Source: Tritonibacter mobilis (lineage in GTDB: Bacteria; Pseudomonadota; Alphaproteobacteria; Rhodobacterales; Rhodobacteraceae). From it: a stretch of 64,000 nt of DNA. Position numbers and translations under genes: made by a program. Each line of letters begins with the position of its first letter. Position 1 is the stretch's first letter. The notes beneath the pieces are model-generated. The model was given only the letters and a program-made list of their open reading frames with translations. It did no database searches and was not told the DNA's origin. Location of the stretch: positions 62,001 to 126,000 of the forward strand of contig NZ_LNWY01000019.1 of NCBI RefSeq assembly GCF_001681715.1, given 5' to 3'. Shown here in pieces: positions 24,733-32,160 of the stretch.

Positions 24733-24900
24733 ATGATCGAAGCGTTCGACAGCTGGTTTGTGCCAGTTCTCTTTCTCGCGGTCATGATCGCTGTCGTCGG
24801 CCTGCAGTTCTGGGCGATGTTTCGGTACTGGCGCCCTGTTGCCTTGGAACTTGGCGTTTCTTTCATGGACCGATCCGCGTCGCGCAGCGTCATCCTCTGA
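24733..24900 (+). CDS. small single-helix membrane ORF before mobA
   Basis: The 55-residue product has one hydrophobic helix (about 9-27, VPVLFLAVMIAVVGLQFWAMF) followed by a basic end RYWRPVAL. GAGAGG stands well before the ATG. It is read in the same direction as fdhD and the mob genes. The same frame stays open and hydrophobic after its TGA, so it may be the first part of a longer, interrupted gene. I do not recognise it. Confidence 0.5.
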   Translation: MIEAFDSWFVPVLFLAVMIAVVGLQFWAMFRYWRPVALELGVSFMDRSASRSVIL

Positions 24901-25095
24901 GGGATCTCTGGCGGCTCGTCCTCCCTTCATGCCTTGGTCGCGCAATGCAGATGGGCGTTTGCCGTATCCTATGCGATGTGCTTTGTGTTTATTTGGATTG
25001 TTCTCGGAACGGATGGATCGGTGTTTCTTTTGGCTTGTCTGATTGTGAGCGTTGTACTCTCAAAACCTTATGATGTTGAAGGAGAGTCAACATGA
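24901..25095 (+). pseudogene. downstream part of the interrupted membrane ORF
   Basis: Directly after the TGA of the 55-residue ORF, the same frame continues for 64 codons and encodes two more hydrophobic stretches (AVSYAMCFVFIWIVLG and VFLLACLIVSVVL) and a tail SKPYDVEGEST. Its stop overlaps the mobA start as ATGA, and its last codons include the mobA ribosome site. This looks like real coding history. It may be a decayed gene, a separate gene starting at an internal TTG or ATG, or a sequencing error at the TGA. Confidence 0.4.
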
Positions 25096-25730
25096 CCCAA
25101 CCCCTCGGAGTGATCCTTGCAGGCGGTCTCGCCACCCGGATGGGCGGTGGTGACAAGGGGCTGTTGTCCCTTGGCGGTCAGAGCCTGATGGTGCGTGTCA
25201 TCGACCGGCTGTCACCGCAAGTGCGTCAGATGGCGCTGAATGCCAATGGCGATGGGGCGCGGTTTGACGACTTTGGGCTGCCGGTCATCCCGGACAGTAT
25301 CGAAGGCTTTGCGGGTCCGTTGGCGGGGGTTCTTGCGGGTCTCGATTGGGCGGCGGAACAGGGGGCGGAGGCGATTGTCACGGTGGCGGCTGATACGCCG
25401 TTTTTCCCGCATGATCTGGTGGCGCGGCTGGTCGCGGCCTCTGATGGGCAGAGCCATCCGCTGGTTCTGGCAACCACCCCCAAGAGCGGCGATGAGGTGC
25501 TGAAATCCGGCGGTAAGGGGCGGGTGAACCGCCACCCGACGTTTGGTCTGTGGCCGGTTGCCCTGCGCGATGATCTGCGCGCGGCACTCACCGGCGGTTT
25601 GCGTAAGGTAGTCCTGTGGACCGACCAGCACGGCGGGCGCGAGGCCCTGTTTGAGGCGGAGCCCTTTGATCCCTTCTTCAACGTCAACACGCCCGACGAT
25701 CTGGCGCGGGCAGAGGGCCTGCTGCAATGA
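25092..25730 (+). CDS. mobA: molybdenum cofactor guanylyltransferase MobA
   Basis: MobA attaches GMP to molybdopterin to make the guanine dinucleotide cofactor used by DMSO-reductase-type enzymes and formate dehydrogenases. The 212-residue protein begins with the nucleotide-binding signature ILAGGLATRMGGGDKGLL and has VAADTPFFP, NRHPTFGLWP and FFNVNTPDDL. GAAGGAGAG precedes the ATG. Its stop overlaps the mobB start by four bases. Confidence 0.95.
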   Translation: MTQPLGVILAGGLATRMGGGDKGLLSLGGQSLMVRVIDRLSPQVRQMALNANGDGARFDDFGLPVIPDSIEGFAGPLAGVLAGLDWAAEQGAEAIVTVAADTPFFPHDLVARLVAASDGQSHPLVLATTPKSGDEVLKSGGKGRVNRHPTFGLWPVALRDDLRAALTGGLRKVVLWTDQHGGREALFEAEPFDPFFNVNTPDDLARAEGLLQ

Positions 25731-26218
25731 AACTCTATGGCGTGACGGGCTGGAAGAACAACGGCAAGACCGGGCTGATGGAGCGCTTGGTGGCGGAGTT
25801 CACCGCACGTGGTCTTACGGTCTCGACCCTCAAGCATGCCCATCACGCCACCGATGTGGACCAGCCCGGCACGGACAGTCACCGTCACCGTGTTGCGGGC
25901 GCATCAGAGGTGGTGCTGGCCTCGCCCAATCGCGTCGCCATCATGCAGGAGCTGCGCGGCGCGCAGGAACCCTCATTGACGGAGCTCCTCGCCCGGATGC
26001 GACCGGTCGATCTGATCTTGGTCGAAGGCTATAAGCGTGAGACCCATCCAAAGATCGAAGTGCACAGGGCGGAGGCCTCGACAGCGCTGATCGCGCCAAA
26101 CGATCCGACCATCCGCGCGGTGGCGTCTGATACGGCGTTGGAGCTTGATCGCCCTGTCTTTGATCTCGATGACACGGCGGTGATTGCCGATTTTATCGCG
26201 GCGGAGCTGGGGCTCTGA
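25727..26218 (+). CDS. mobB: molybdopterin-guanine dinucleotide biosynthesis protein MobB
   Basis: MobB is a GTP-binding helper of MobA. The 163-residue protein starts MKLYGVTGWKNNGKTGLMERL with a P-loop GWKNNGKT, then TLKHAHH and DLILVEGYKRETHPKIEVHR, all typical. It is coupled to mobA by an ATGA overlap and is followed closely by an unknown gene and moeA. Confidence 0.94.
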   Translation: MKLYGVTGWKNNGKTGLMERLVAEFTARGLTVSTLKHAHHATDVDQPGTDSHRHRVAGASEVVLASPNRVAIMQELRGAQEPSLTELLARMRPVDLILVEGYKRETHPKIEVHRAEASTALIAPNDPTIRAVASDTALELDRPVFDLDDTAVIADFIAAELGL

Positions 26219-26238
26219 GGAGCTTTGATACTTTTGTC

Positions 26239-27051
26239 ATGGTCGATTGGTCCGGGGGCAACGACACCGGACCGCGCCCGCGCAAGGATGCCATCTGGGC
26301 TTGCGTGGCGCGCGGGGGCGCGGCTGAGGCCCCTGTCTACCTGCGCAATCGCGCGTTGGCGCAGGAATGGCTGGTGGATCTGATCGAAACCGAACTGACA
26401 GCGGGCCGCAGGGTGGCGCTTGGGTTCGATTTCCCGTTTGGCTATCCCGTAGGATTCGCCGAGGAGATGACGGGCAGACCCGACCCGCTGGCCTTGTGGC
26501 AGTGGTTCGCTGACCGGATCGAGGACGCACCGAAGGCGAACAATCGCTTTGATCTGGCAGGTGAGATCAACCTGAGCCTTGGGTCGGGACCGCAGAGGCA
26601 GGGTCCGTTTTGGGGCAAAGGGTTGAGGCGTGACATTCCCGGCCTGCCGCGTCGCAAGGTGCGTTATCACAACCCCTTTGCGGATCGTCGAGCGGTGGAA
26701 CATCGCGCCAAGGGCAGCTTCACGTGTTGGCAGATGTCTGGTGTGGGTGCGGTTGGCGGGCAGATCATGATGGGCCTGCCGGTGCTGCACCGCCTGCGCG
26801 CAGGGTTTGCGCCCCATGTGACGGTTTGGCCGTTCGAGCGGCTCGATACGCCGGTCGCGCTGTTGGAAATCTGGCCGTCGCTCACGACCCCTCCGGCCCC
26901 CGATGGGTGGATCAAAGACGCCTGGCAGGTGCATAGCGTGGCGCTGGACCTCGCCCGTCGCCCTGTGGCAGACCTGAACCGATATCTGAACGTGACCGCC
27001 CCCATTGCATTGGAAGAGGGCTGGATCTTCGCCGTGGAGCCTGACCGATGA
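26239..27051 (+). CDS. conserved protein of the molybdenum-cofactor cluster, DUF429-like
   Basis: The 270-residue product sits between mobB and moeA and overlaps moeA by four bases. It starts VDWSGG, with an acidic residue on a predicted first strand, and has VALGFDFPFGYPVGFA, which resembles the DUF429 RNase-H-like group. Other marked parts are GPFWGKG, RRKVRYHNPF and CWQMSGVGAVGGQIMMGLPVLHRL. The coding frame probably extends upstream: codons before the ATG read LRSFDTFV, which looks like the natural N-terminus, but no ATG, GTG or TTG is there; CTG at 26215 over the mobB stop is a candidate. Function unknown. Confidence 0.8.
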   Translation: MVDWSGGNDTGPRPRKDAIWACVARGGAAEAPVYLRNRALAQEWLVDLIETELTAGRRVALGFDFPFGYPVGFAEEMTGRPDPLALWQWFADRIEDAPKANNRFDLAGEINLSLGSGPQRQGPFWGKGLRRDIPGLPRRKVRYHNPFADRRAVEHRAKGSFTCWQMSGVGAVGGQIMMGLPVLHRLRAGFAPHVTVWPFERLDTPVALLEIWPSLTTPPAPDGWIKDAWQVHSVALDLARRPVADLNRYLNVTAPIALEEGWIFAVEPDR

Positions 27052-28307
27052 CCCTCACACCGCCGCCTCTCAGCAATGATTGTTTCGCTTTGCCGCAAGG
27101 GGTGAACTGGACGCCCGTGGACGAGGCGTTGGCACTGTTGCGTGGCCGTCTGTGGCCAGTGACCGGGGCGGAGGCCGTGTCCTTGTCCGAGGCGCCGGGG
27201 CGTGTCCTTGCCGAAGATGCAATTGCGCTGCGCTCCAATCCGCCACAACCCAATACGGCAGTGGATGGCTATGGCTTTGCCGGTGGGCGGTCTGAGGGGG
27301 CGCATGTGATGCCGCTGGTGGCGGGGCGTGCAGCTGCCGGGGTGCCGTTTAACGGCGCAGTGCCACCCGGACAGGCGATCCGCATCCTGACGGGTGCGGC
27401 GCTGCCCGAGGGGGTTGATACGGTGATCCTTGAGGAAGACGTGCGCACGGACGGGGTCTCTGTGGCCTTTTACGGGCCGCTGAAATCGGGGGCCAATACC
27501 CGTAAGGCGGGCGAGGATGTGGCCGCAGGCGATGTAATCCTGCCCGCAGGCCGGGTGCTGACTCCAGCGGACCTGGCGCTGGCCTCTGCCACCGGGCTTG
27601 CCGAGCTTCTGGTGCGCAAACCTCTGCGGGTGGCGGTGATCTCCACCGGCGATGAACTGGTGGAGCCCGGCGCGGCAGCAGGCCTTGGCCAGGTCTACGA
27701 TGCCAACCGTCCGATGTTGCTGGCTCTGATCCAGCAGTTCGGTTTTCAGACGGTGGATATGGGGCGGATCAAGGATGACCGCGCCGCGCTCGGCGAAGCC
27801 CTTGATCAGGCCGCAGCGCAGGCGGATGTGATCTTGACCAGCGGTGGCGCCTCGGCGGGGGATGAGGACCATGTGTCGGCTCTGCTGCGCGAGGCTGGCG
27901 CGATGCAGGAGTGGCGCATCGCGCTGAAACCGGGCCGCCCGCTGGCGCTGGGAATGTGGCAGGGCACGCCGGTCTTTGGCCTGCCGGGCAATCCGGTGGC
28001 GGCGCTGGTCTGTACATTGGTGTTCGCCCGCCCCGCGATGGGGCTGATGGCAGGCGCCGGTTGGGCAGAGCCACAGGGGTTTGAGGTGCCAGCCGCCTTT
28101 GCAAAACGCAAGAAACCGGGGCGGCGGGAGTATCTGCGCGCGCGTATGCGGGCAGGCCGGGCGGAGGTGTTTAAATCCGAAGGCTCAGGCCGGATATCGG
28201 GCCTCAGCTGGGCCGAGGGCCTGGTGGAGCTACCCGACGGGGCCGCCGAGATCGCGCCGGGGGATCCTGTGCGATTTATCCCTTTCGCCAGCTTTGGCAT
28301 GGGGTGA
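27048..28307 (+). CDS. moeA: molybdopterin molybdotransferase MoeA
   Basis: MoeA inserts molybdate into adenylated molybdopterin. The 419-residue protein has the usual domain order: PPQPNTAVDGYGFAG near residue 65, ILTGAALPEGVDTVILEED, VISTGDELVEPG, TSGGASAGDEDHV and FGLPGNPVAALV in the MPT-binding domain, and a C-terminal beta domain with RREYLRAR. Translation is coupled to the preceding unknown gene. It is the last gene of the fdhD-mob-moe run, followed by an inverted pair of intergenic repeats. Confidence 0.95.
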   Translation: MTLTPPPLSNDCFALPQGVNWTPVDEALALLRGRLWPVTGAEAVSLSEAPGRVLAEDAIALRSNPPQPNTAVDGYGFAGGRSEGAHVMPLVAGRAAAGVPFNGAVPPGQAIRILTGAALPEGVDTVILEEDVRTDGVSVAFYGPLKSGANTRKAGEDVAAGDVILPAGRVLTPADLALASATGLAELLVRKPLRVAVISTGDELVEPGAAAGLGQVYDANRPMLLALIQQFGFQTVDMGRIKDDRAALGEALDQAAAQADVILTSGGASAGDEDHVSALLREAGAMQEWRIALKPGRPLALGMWQGTPVFGLPGNPVAALVCTLVFARPAMGLMAGAGWAEPQGFEVPAAFAKRKKPGRREYLRARMRAGRAEVFKSEGSGRISGLSWAEGLVELPDGAAEIAPGDPVRFIPFASFGMG

Positions 28308-28311
28308 CAGG

Positions 28312-28398
28312 GCGGGCGGGGGCACTCCCGCCGAGCGCGGCGGCATCACAGATGCCACCACCCCCGTTTGGGCCCGGCAGCGCGCCCTGCGGGCGCGC
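28312..28398 (-). repeat. palindromic intergenic repeat, copy 3 (inverted)
   Basis: Read on the minus strand it runs GCCGGGCCCAAACGGGGG, the hairpin GGCATC-TGT-GATGCC, then GGCGGGAGTGCCCCC. A perfect hairpin GCGCGCCC-TGC-GGGCGCGC follows at 28380-28398. The order of blocks is that of the copies near 5.2 and 19.6 kb. Confidence 0.7.
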
Positions 28399-28448
28399 TG
28401 TGGGTTGCGTTTGAATCACCCCTATCGCTATAAATCGCGGGCCGCGTC

Positions 28449-28525
28449 CGCAGGGCGCGCCGGGCCCAACGGGAACGGCTGCATTTACAATGCGGCTGTG
28501 ACGGGCGGGAGCTTCCCCGTCCTTG
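28449..28525 (+). repeat. palindromic intergenic repeat, copy 4
   Basis: CCGCAGGGCGCGCCGGGCCC, AACGGGAACGGC, TGCATTTACAATGCGG, then ACGGGCGGGAGCTTCCCC. It faces copy 3 across about 50 bases, so the pair could fold into one large structure between moeA and the acetyltransferase gene. Confidence 0.7.
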
Positions 28526-28543
28526 CGCCCCCGGTCAATGTCA

Positions 28544-29056
28544 TCAGGGGGCCAGCGCCCGCGCAAAAACATCGTTTTGATAGGCCTGATCCTCAATGCA
28601 AAACTGCGTGATGCCGATCCGTTCAAAGCCCTGAGCGAGATAGAAGGCGATAGCGGGCGCATTCTCAGAGTTGGTGGTAAGCCAGACCGAAGCAGCTCCC
28701 GCCTCCTGTGCGGCCCGCATGCCTGCCAACAAGAGCGCGCGGCCAATGCCCTTGCCATGATGACGAGGCTGCACGTAGAGCGTGGCGACCTCGGTTTGGT
28801 GGTCGCCCGCCAGCGGGTCCGGGCAGCGGTGCGACACCCGGATGTAGCCATCAATGCCATCTTGGTTCTGCGAGACGGTGATGTTTTGATCCGCCGCTTG
28901 GATCAATGCCTCCAGTCGGGCAGGCGTAAACTCCGAGAGCACATAATCCGCAAAATGCGCGTTGATCCCTCGGCGCAAGTAAGTGCCGATCCAAACCTCC
29001 AGCGACAGGGCCGCAAGGCTTGACGCATCCTCGGGTCGGGCCGGGCGCAGGGTCAT
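28544..29056 (-). CDS. GNAT family N-acetyltransferase
   Basis: The 170-residue protein has the GNAT acetyl-CoA signature VQPRHHGKGIGRALLLAGM (about residues 99-117), preceded by strand VATLYV and followed by WLTTNSENAPAIAFYLAQGFERIG. It should acetylate a small molecule or protein amine; the substrate is unknown. The ATG giving MTLRPARPEDA is the normal N-terminus. A longer frame upstream would overlap the next gene. It overlaps nothing and may be co-transcribed with the membrane protein gene just upstream (29085-30116). Confidence 0.88.
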   Translation of the reverse strand: MTLRPARPEDASSLAALSLEVWIGTYLRRGINAHFADYVLSEFTPARLEALIQAADQNITVSQNQDGIDGYIRVSHRCPDPLAGDHQTEVATLYVQPRHHGKGIGRALLLAGMRAAQEAGAASVWLTTNSENAPAIAFYLAQGFERIGITQFCIEDQAYQNDVFARALAP

Positions 29057-29084
29057 GCGCGGGCTATCCCTCGCACATAGCGCA

Positions 29085-30116
29085 TCAGTCGAACGTGCCC
29101 GCAACACGGCCCAAGAGCATGAACGCCCGGGCGGTGCGGGTATCGCTCAGGGCGGAGATTTCGGCATCCGTGGCCTCCCCCTCAAAGCGGGTGAACATCT
29201 GGTCAAACCGGCGCAAAAAATGATGGGCGCTGTCACGAAACAAGGGATCTTGCCGCATCCGTGCCGACGACAGGGCCAGCGAGGAGCGATCCCTCACCCC
29301 GCCAAGTGCCGCCACAGACCGCCCGCGCGCGCCATTGGCAAACTGACGCCAGATGTCCGGACGCGCCCGGTCCGGACGCAGGTCATCCATATAGATGCCT
29401 TCTTGGCTGAGCAGCGTGAGCACATCCTGCGCGGCGCGGATCACCTGCGCCGCATGGCGGTCCCGCAAGGCCAGTCGCAGCGAGACAAACCCCTCTTCAT
29501 CCTCGGCGGATTCGGGAAAGTTCAGCGCCCGGATGAAATGCTCATTCGAGAGGGGCGGTGACATGTCCTCGGCGGAGGTACCAAGCTCCAGCGAGCCTTG
29601 ATCCGCAACCGCCTCCATCGCCTTCGACGGGATCGCAAGGCGGGTGGGCGTGGCGCGGGAGGACTGAAAGGTCGCAAGCACCGTTTCCGTCTTGCGGGCG
29701 GTTTCTGCGATCTCATCGAGCTTTTTGGTGACGGATGGCTCCGAGACAACCGCTGCTGCCTGCGTATGCGCCAGATACATGTGACGCAGGCTGGAAATCG
29801 CAGCATGCAGGCGCTCGGTTTCTTCGCGCATGATCCGCGCGGAGCGCAGCGCAATCGCCGCCACCAGCAGCATCAAAACCGGCATCATCACCGCCAGAAC
29901 CCGCACGAGGGGCGCGTTCCATTCGGTCGACAATGCCATCTGGGGTGCCAGCACATAGGTGGCAATCACCACCAGCGCCCACAACACGCCAAGCGCGAGA
30001 GCGACCACTTCGGCAAGGCCGAGGGACGGGCGAGAACCGCTCTCCAACTCCGGCAACGACAGATCGGACTGCCGCGGTGCTGTGGGCTGTTCTTTTTGAT
30101 TGAGGTCGCTGGTCAT
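29085..30116 (-). CDS. conserved membrane protein, unknown function
   Basis: The 343-residue product has a polar N-terminus (about 1-32), two membrane helices (about 33-55 and 70-92), a helical, probably coiled-coil segment (about 95-145, REETERLHAAISSLRHMYLAHTQ region) and a cytoplasmic C-terminal domain with SAEDEEGFVSLRLALRDRHAAQVIRAAQD. I recognise no catalytic motif. It starts 36 bases after the greA stop in the same direction, so it is probably on the greA transcript, followed by the acetyltransferase gene. Confidence 0.78.
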   Translation of the reverse strand: MTSDLNQKEQPTAPRQSDLSLPELESGSRPSLGLAEVVALALGVLWALVVIATYVLAPQMALSTEWNAPLVRVLAVMMPVLMLLVAAIALRSARIMREETERLHAAISSLRHMYLAHTQAAAVVSEPSVTKKLDEIAETARKTETVLATFQSSRATPTRLAIPSKAMEAVADQGSLELGTSAEDMSPPLSNEHFIRALNFPESAEDEEGFVSLRLALRDRHAAQVIRAAQDVLTLLSQEGIYMDDLRPDRARPDIWRQFANGARGRSVAALGGVRDRSSLALSSARMRQDPLFRDSAHHFLRRFDQMFTRFEGEATDAEISALSDTRTARAFMLLGRVAGTFD

Positions 30117-30152
30117 GATGTGCCCGTCCGCCCCTCGCAGTGGTGCTCTTGT

Positions 30153-30623
30153 TCAGCCGTAGATGATCTTCAGGATCTCGTAAGCACGGTCCCCACCGGG
30201 AGTGCGTACCTCTACACTGTCGCCTTCTTCCTTGCCGATCAAGGCGCGCGCGATAGGGGATTTCACATTGAGAAGGCCCGCTTCGATATTGGCCTCATGC
30301 TCACCCACAATCTGCCAGGTTTTTTCTTCGTCGGTGTCTTCATCCACCACGGTAACTTTGGCACCGAATTTGATTGCACCAGAGAGTTTCGTCGGATCAA
30401 TCACATCGGCCAGCGACAGCACACCCTCAAGCTCCTTGATGCGGCCTTCGATAAAAGACTGCTTTTCGCGGGCGGAGTGGTATTCGGCATTTTCCGACAG
30501 ATCGCCCAGCTCGCGGGCTTCGGCGATGGCCTGAATGATCGCCGGGCGCTCCACGCTTTTCAGGTTCTTCAGTTCTGCTTCGAGGGCGTGAAAGCCCTGC
30601 GGCGTCATCGGGATCTTGTCCAT
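30153..30623 (-). CDS. greA: transcription elongation factor GreA
   Basis: GreA enters the secondary channel of stalled RNA polymerase and triggers cleavage of backtracked RNA. The 156-residue protein has the N-terminal coiled coil ([41 protein letters not shown]) with the acidic tip DLSENAEY, and the C-terminal globular domain ([15 protein letters not shown] form, here [18 protein letters not shown]). Full length and normal. The upstream leader holds a GC-rich hairpin near 30690-30712 that could pause transcription. Confidence 0.97.
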   Translation of the reverse strand: MDKIPMTPQGFHALEAELKNLKSVERPAIIQAIAEARELGDLSENAEYHSAREKQSFIEGRIKELEGVLSLADVIDPTKLSGAIKFGAKVTVVDEDTDEEKTWQIVGEHEANIEAGLLNVKSPIARALIGKEEGDSVEVRTPGGDRAYEILKIIYG

Positions 30624-30801
30624 GGTCTTGTCCGCTTTCGTCGTTCGTTCTTTTGTTGTTGCATGCGCATGAACGCCGCCGCCCCGCCGCGAAGAGCAGC
30701 GGGGCGAGCAGTCGTGTTGGCAAATACCTGACCCAATCGCGGACGCAATTGCAAGGGGGGCATCACAGGTTGTGCGGGGTTTTGCTGTCTGGGACGGGCG
30801 T

Positions 30802-30957
30802 TTAACGCTCCCGTGAGACTCGTTCAGGCAGCGGTGCCGTCAGACCGGGCGGACGCGGGTGGCTGCGCCTGTTGCCCCCAAACAGGCCAAACTCCCGAAA
30901 CCCGCGCGGGCCATAAGCCGCGAGAAACAGCACCTCAATCATACTGAACGAGCTCAT
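30802..30957 (-). CDS. possible small protein after the glyoxalase-fold gene
   Basis: A 51-codon frame begins [20 protein letters not shown] with a short hydrophobic N-terminus and a basic, proline-rich tail. It overlaps the end of the glyoxalase-fold gene by 23 bases, and a purine-rich GAGGAGGGGG stands before the ATG, though that run is also part of the upstream coding region. No family is recognised; it may be chance. Confidence 0.3.
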   Translation of the reverse strand: MSSFSMIEVLFLAAYGPRGFREFGLFGGNRRSHPRPPGLTAPLPERVSRER

Positions 30958-31315
30958 ATTCCACCCCCTCCTCGTCTTCGAAGTAAAACCGCCGCCCGGG
31001 TTCATAATCCGCGTGGCTCTTTGGGGTGTAGCCTGCGTCCTTCACCGCTTGTTCTGCGGCATCAAGGTCATCAACAATCACCGCGAGATGATTGAGCGCG
31101 CCTTTGGTGGAATAGGGCGTGGGCGGCGCACCCAGACCTTCTTTGGGGGCATAAAGCGCGAGATAGCTGTCTTTTGATCCCACATGCACGGAATAGCCGC
31201 CGTTGAGGGCCGGTCCCTCCCAACGGATGCGCCAGCCAAAGATCTTTTCCATCCATGCGGCGGTCTTATGTGGGTCGCTGACGCAGATATTTGCGTGTTC
31301 GAGCGTTGCAGTCAT
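30935..31315 (-). CDS. VOC (glyoxalase/dioxygenase-fold) family protein
   Basis: The 126-residue protein has the paired beta-alpha-beta-beta-beta modules of the VOC superfamily: LEHANICVSDPHKTAAWMEK at the start and LNHLAVIVDDLDAAEQAVKDAG in the second half, ending [15 protein letters not shown]. Likely metal ligands are the His of LEHANI, the His of LNHLAV and the Glu near the end. Its substrate is unknown. It is divergent from soxR, and a soxS-like SoxR promoter faces this gene, so it is probably induced by redox-cycling compounds and may detoxify one. Confidence 0.88.
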   Translation of the reverse strand: MTATLEHANICVSDPHKTAAWMEKIFGWRIRWEGPALNGGYSVHVGSKDSYLALYAPKEGLGAPPTPYSTKGALNHLAVIVDDLDAAEQAVKDAGYTPKSHADYEPGRRFYFEDEEGVEYELVQYD

Positions 31316-31350
31316 GACTGAGGCTCCTTCCTTTTGTCTTGCCTCGGTCT

Positions 31351-31381
31351 GTGATAATTTCTAAACCTAACTTTAGCTCAA
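31351..31381 (-). promoter_or_regulatory. SoxR-dependent promoter of the VOC gene
   Basis: On the minus strand a -35 TTGAGC and a -10 TATCAC are separated by 19 bases, the long spacer that SoxR promoters need. The spacer carries CTAAAGTTAGGTTTAG, which aligns with the SoxR box CCTCAAGTTAACTTGAGG at the central AAGTTA and at most flanking positions. In total about 20 of 28 positions match the E. coli-type promoter. It ends 36 bases before the VOC start. Confidence 0.75.
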
Positions 31382-31469
31382 GCTATTTCTGAGGTGATCC
31401 AGAAATTTTTCGCCTCGCTCTGGCGAATTGACCGATCGGTCTGGCGAAACATCTAAAAAGGGGTACGCG

Positions 31470-31925
31470 ATGCCTGCATCTCACGGATTGTCGATTGGAT
31501 ATCTCGCCGAGCGCACCGGCCTCGCGGTCTCGGCCATCCGCTATTACGAGGCGCAGGGCCTGTTGGAGCCTTGGCGCAACGCAGGTGGCCAGCGTCGGTT
31601 TCACCGCGCCGACATCCGGCGGCTGAGCTTTATCATGATTGCGCAGAAATTCGGCTTCACCTTGCCTGAAATCCGCGATCAACTGCAAAGCCTGCCCAAC
31701 AAACGCACCCCGACCAAGGACGATTGGTCGCGTCTGTCGGCGGGGTTTCGCACCCATCTGGATGCCCGAATCGCAACACTTGAAAAGCTGCGCGATGATC
31801 TGGATGGCTGTATTGGCTGCGGTTGCCTGTCGCTGCCCACCTGCGCGCTCTATAACGCCGACGACCGGGCGGCAAAAAACGGGCAAGGACCGCGATACCT
31901 GATGGGGGACCGCCCGGAAACTTGA
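31470..31925 (+). CDS. soxR: redox-sensitive transcriptional activator SoxR
   Basis: SoxR is a MerR-family activator with a [2Fe-2S] cluster; oxidation by redox-cycling drugs switches it on. The 151-residue protein has the MerR DNA-binding region (LSIGYLAERTGLAVSAIRYYEAQGLLEP), a dimer helix, and the cluster motif CIGCGCLSLPTC with all four cysteines in CxxCxC-x5-C spacing. AAAAAGGGG precedes the chosen ATG; an earlier start would add an unlikely leader. It is divergent from the VOC gene, the usual place for a SoxR target outside enterics. Confidence 0.96.
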   Translation: MPASHGLSIGYLAERTGLAVSAIRYYEAQGLLEPWRNAGGQRRFHRADIRRLSFIMIAQKFGFTLPEIRDQLQSLPNKRTPTKDDWSRLSAGFRTHLDARIATLEKLRDDLDGCIGCGCLSLPTCALYNADDRAAKNGQGPRYLMGDRPET

Positions 31926-32160
31926 CACTCCTGTCGATTAACGCCGTTATTTGCGTCTCGGATGACGAAAACCAGCGCGTCAAGGGGGTGTTTTCCGGGT
32001 CTGTCAGGGAACCTACGTAGGGTATGGATTGACCTCTCTATGCTGCACCAGCTAAGCAACCGCGCAAGAATGTTGCGCCATAACGCCAGCGCACTCATGT
32101 TGCGCCAACCAGCCAAGGACCAGATGCGCGGGTCCGTACGATAGCCAAGGAGCACCTCGA

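Noticed and set aside
24898-24900. TGA before mobA as a selenocysteine codon
   Set aside because: The flanking protein has no redox motif, no SECIS-like hairpin is evident just after it, and no selenium genes are seen. Decay, error or two genes are simpler.
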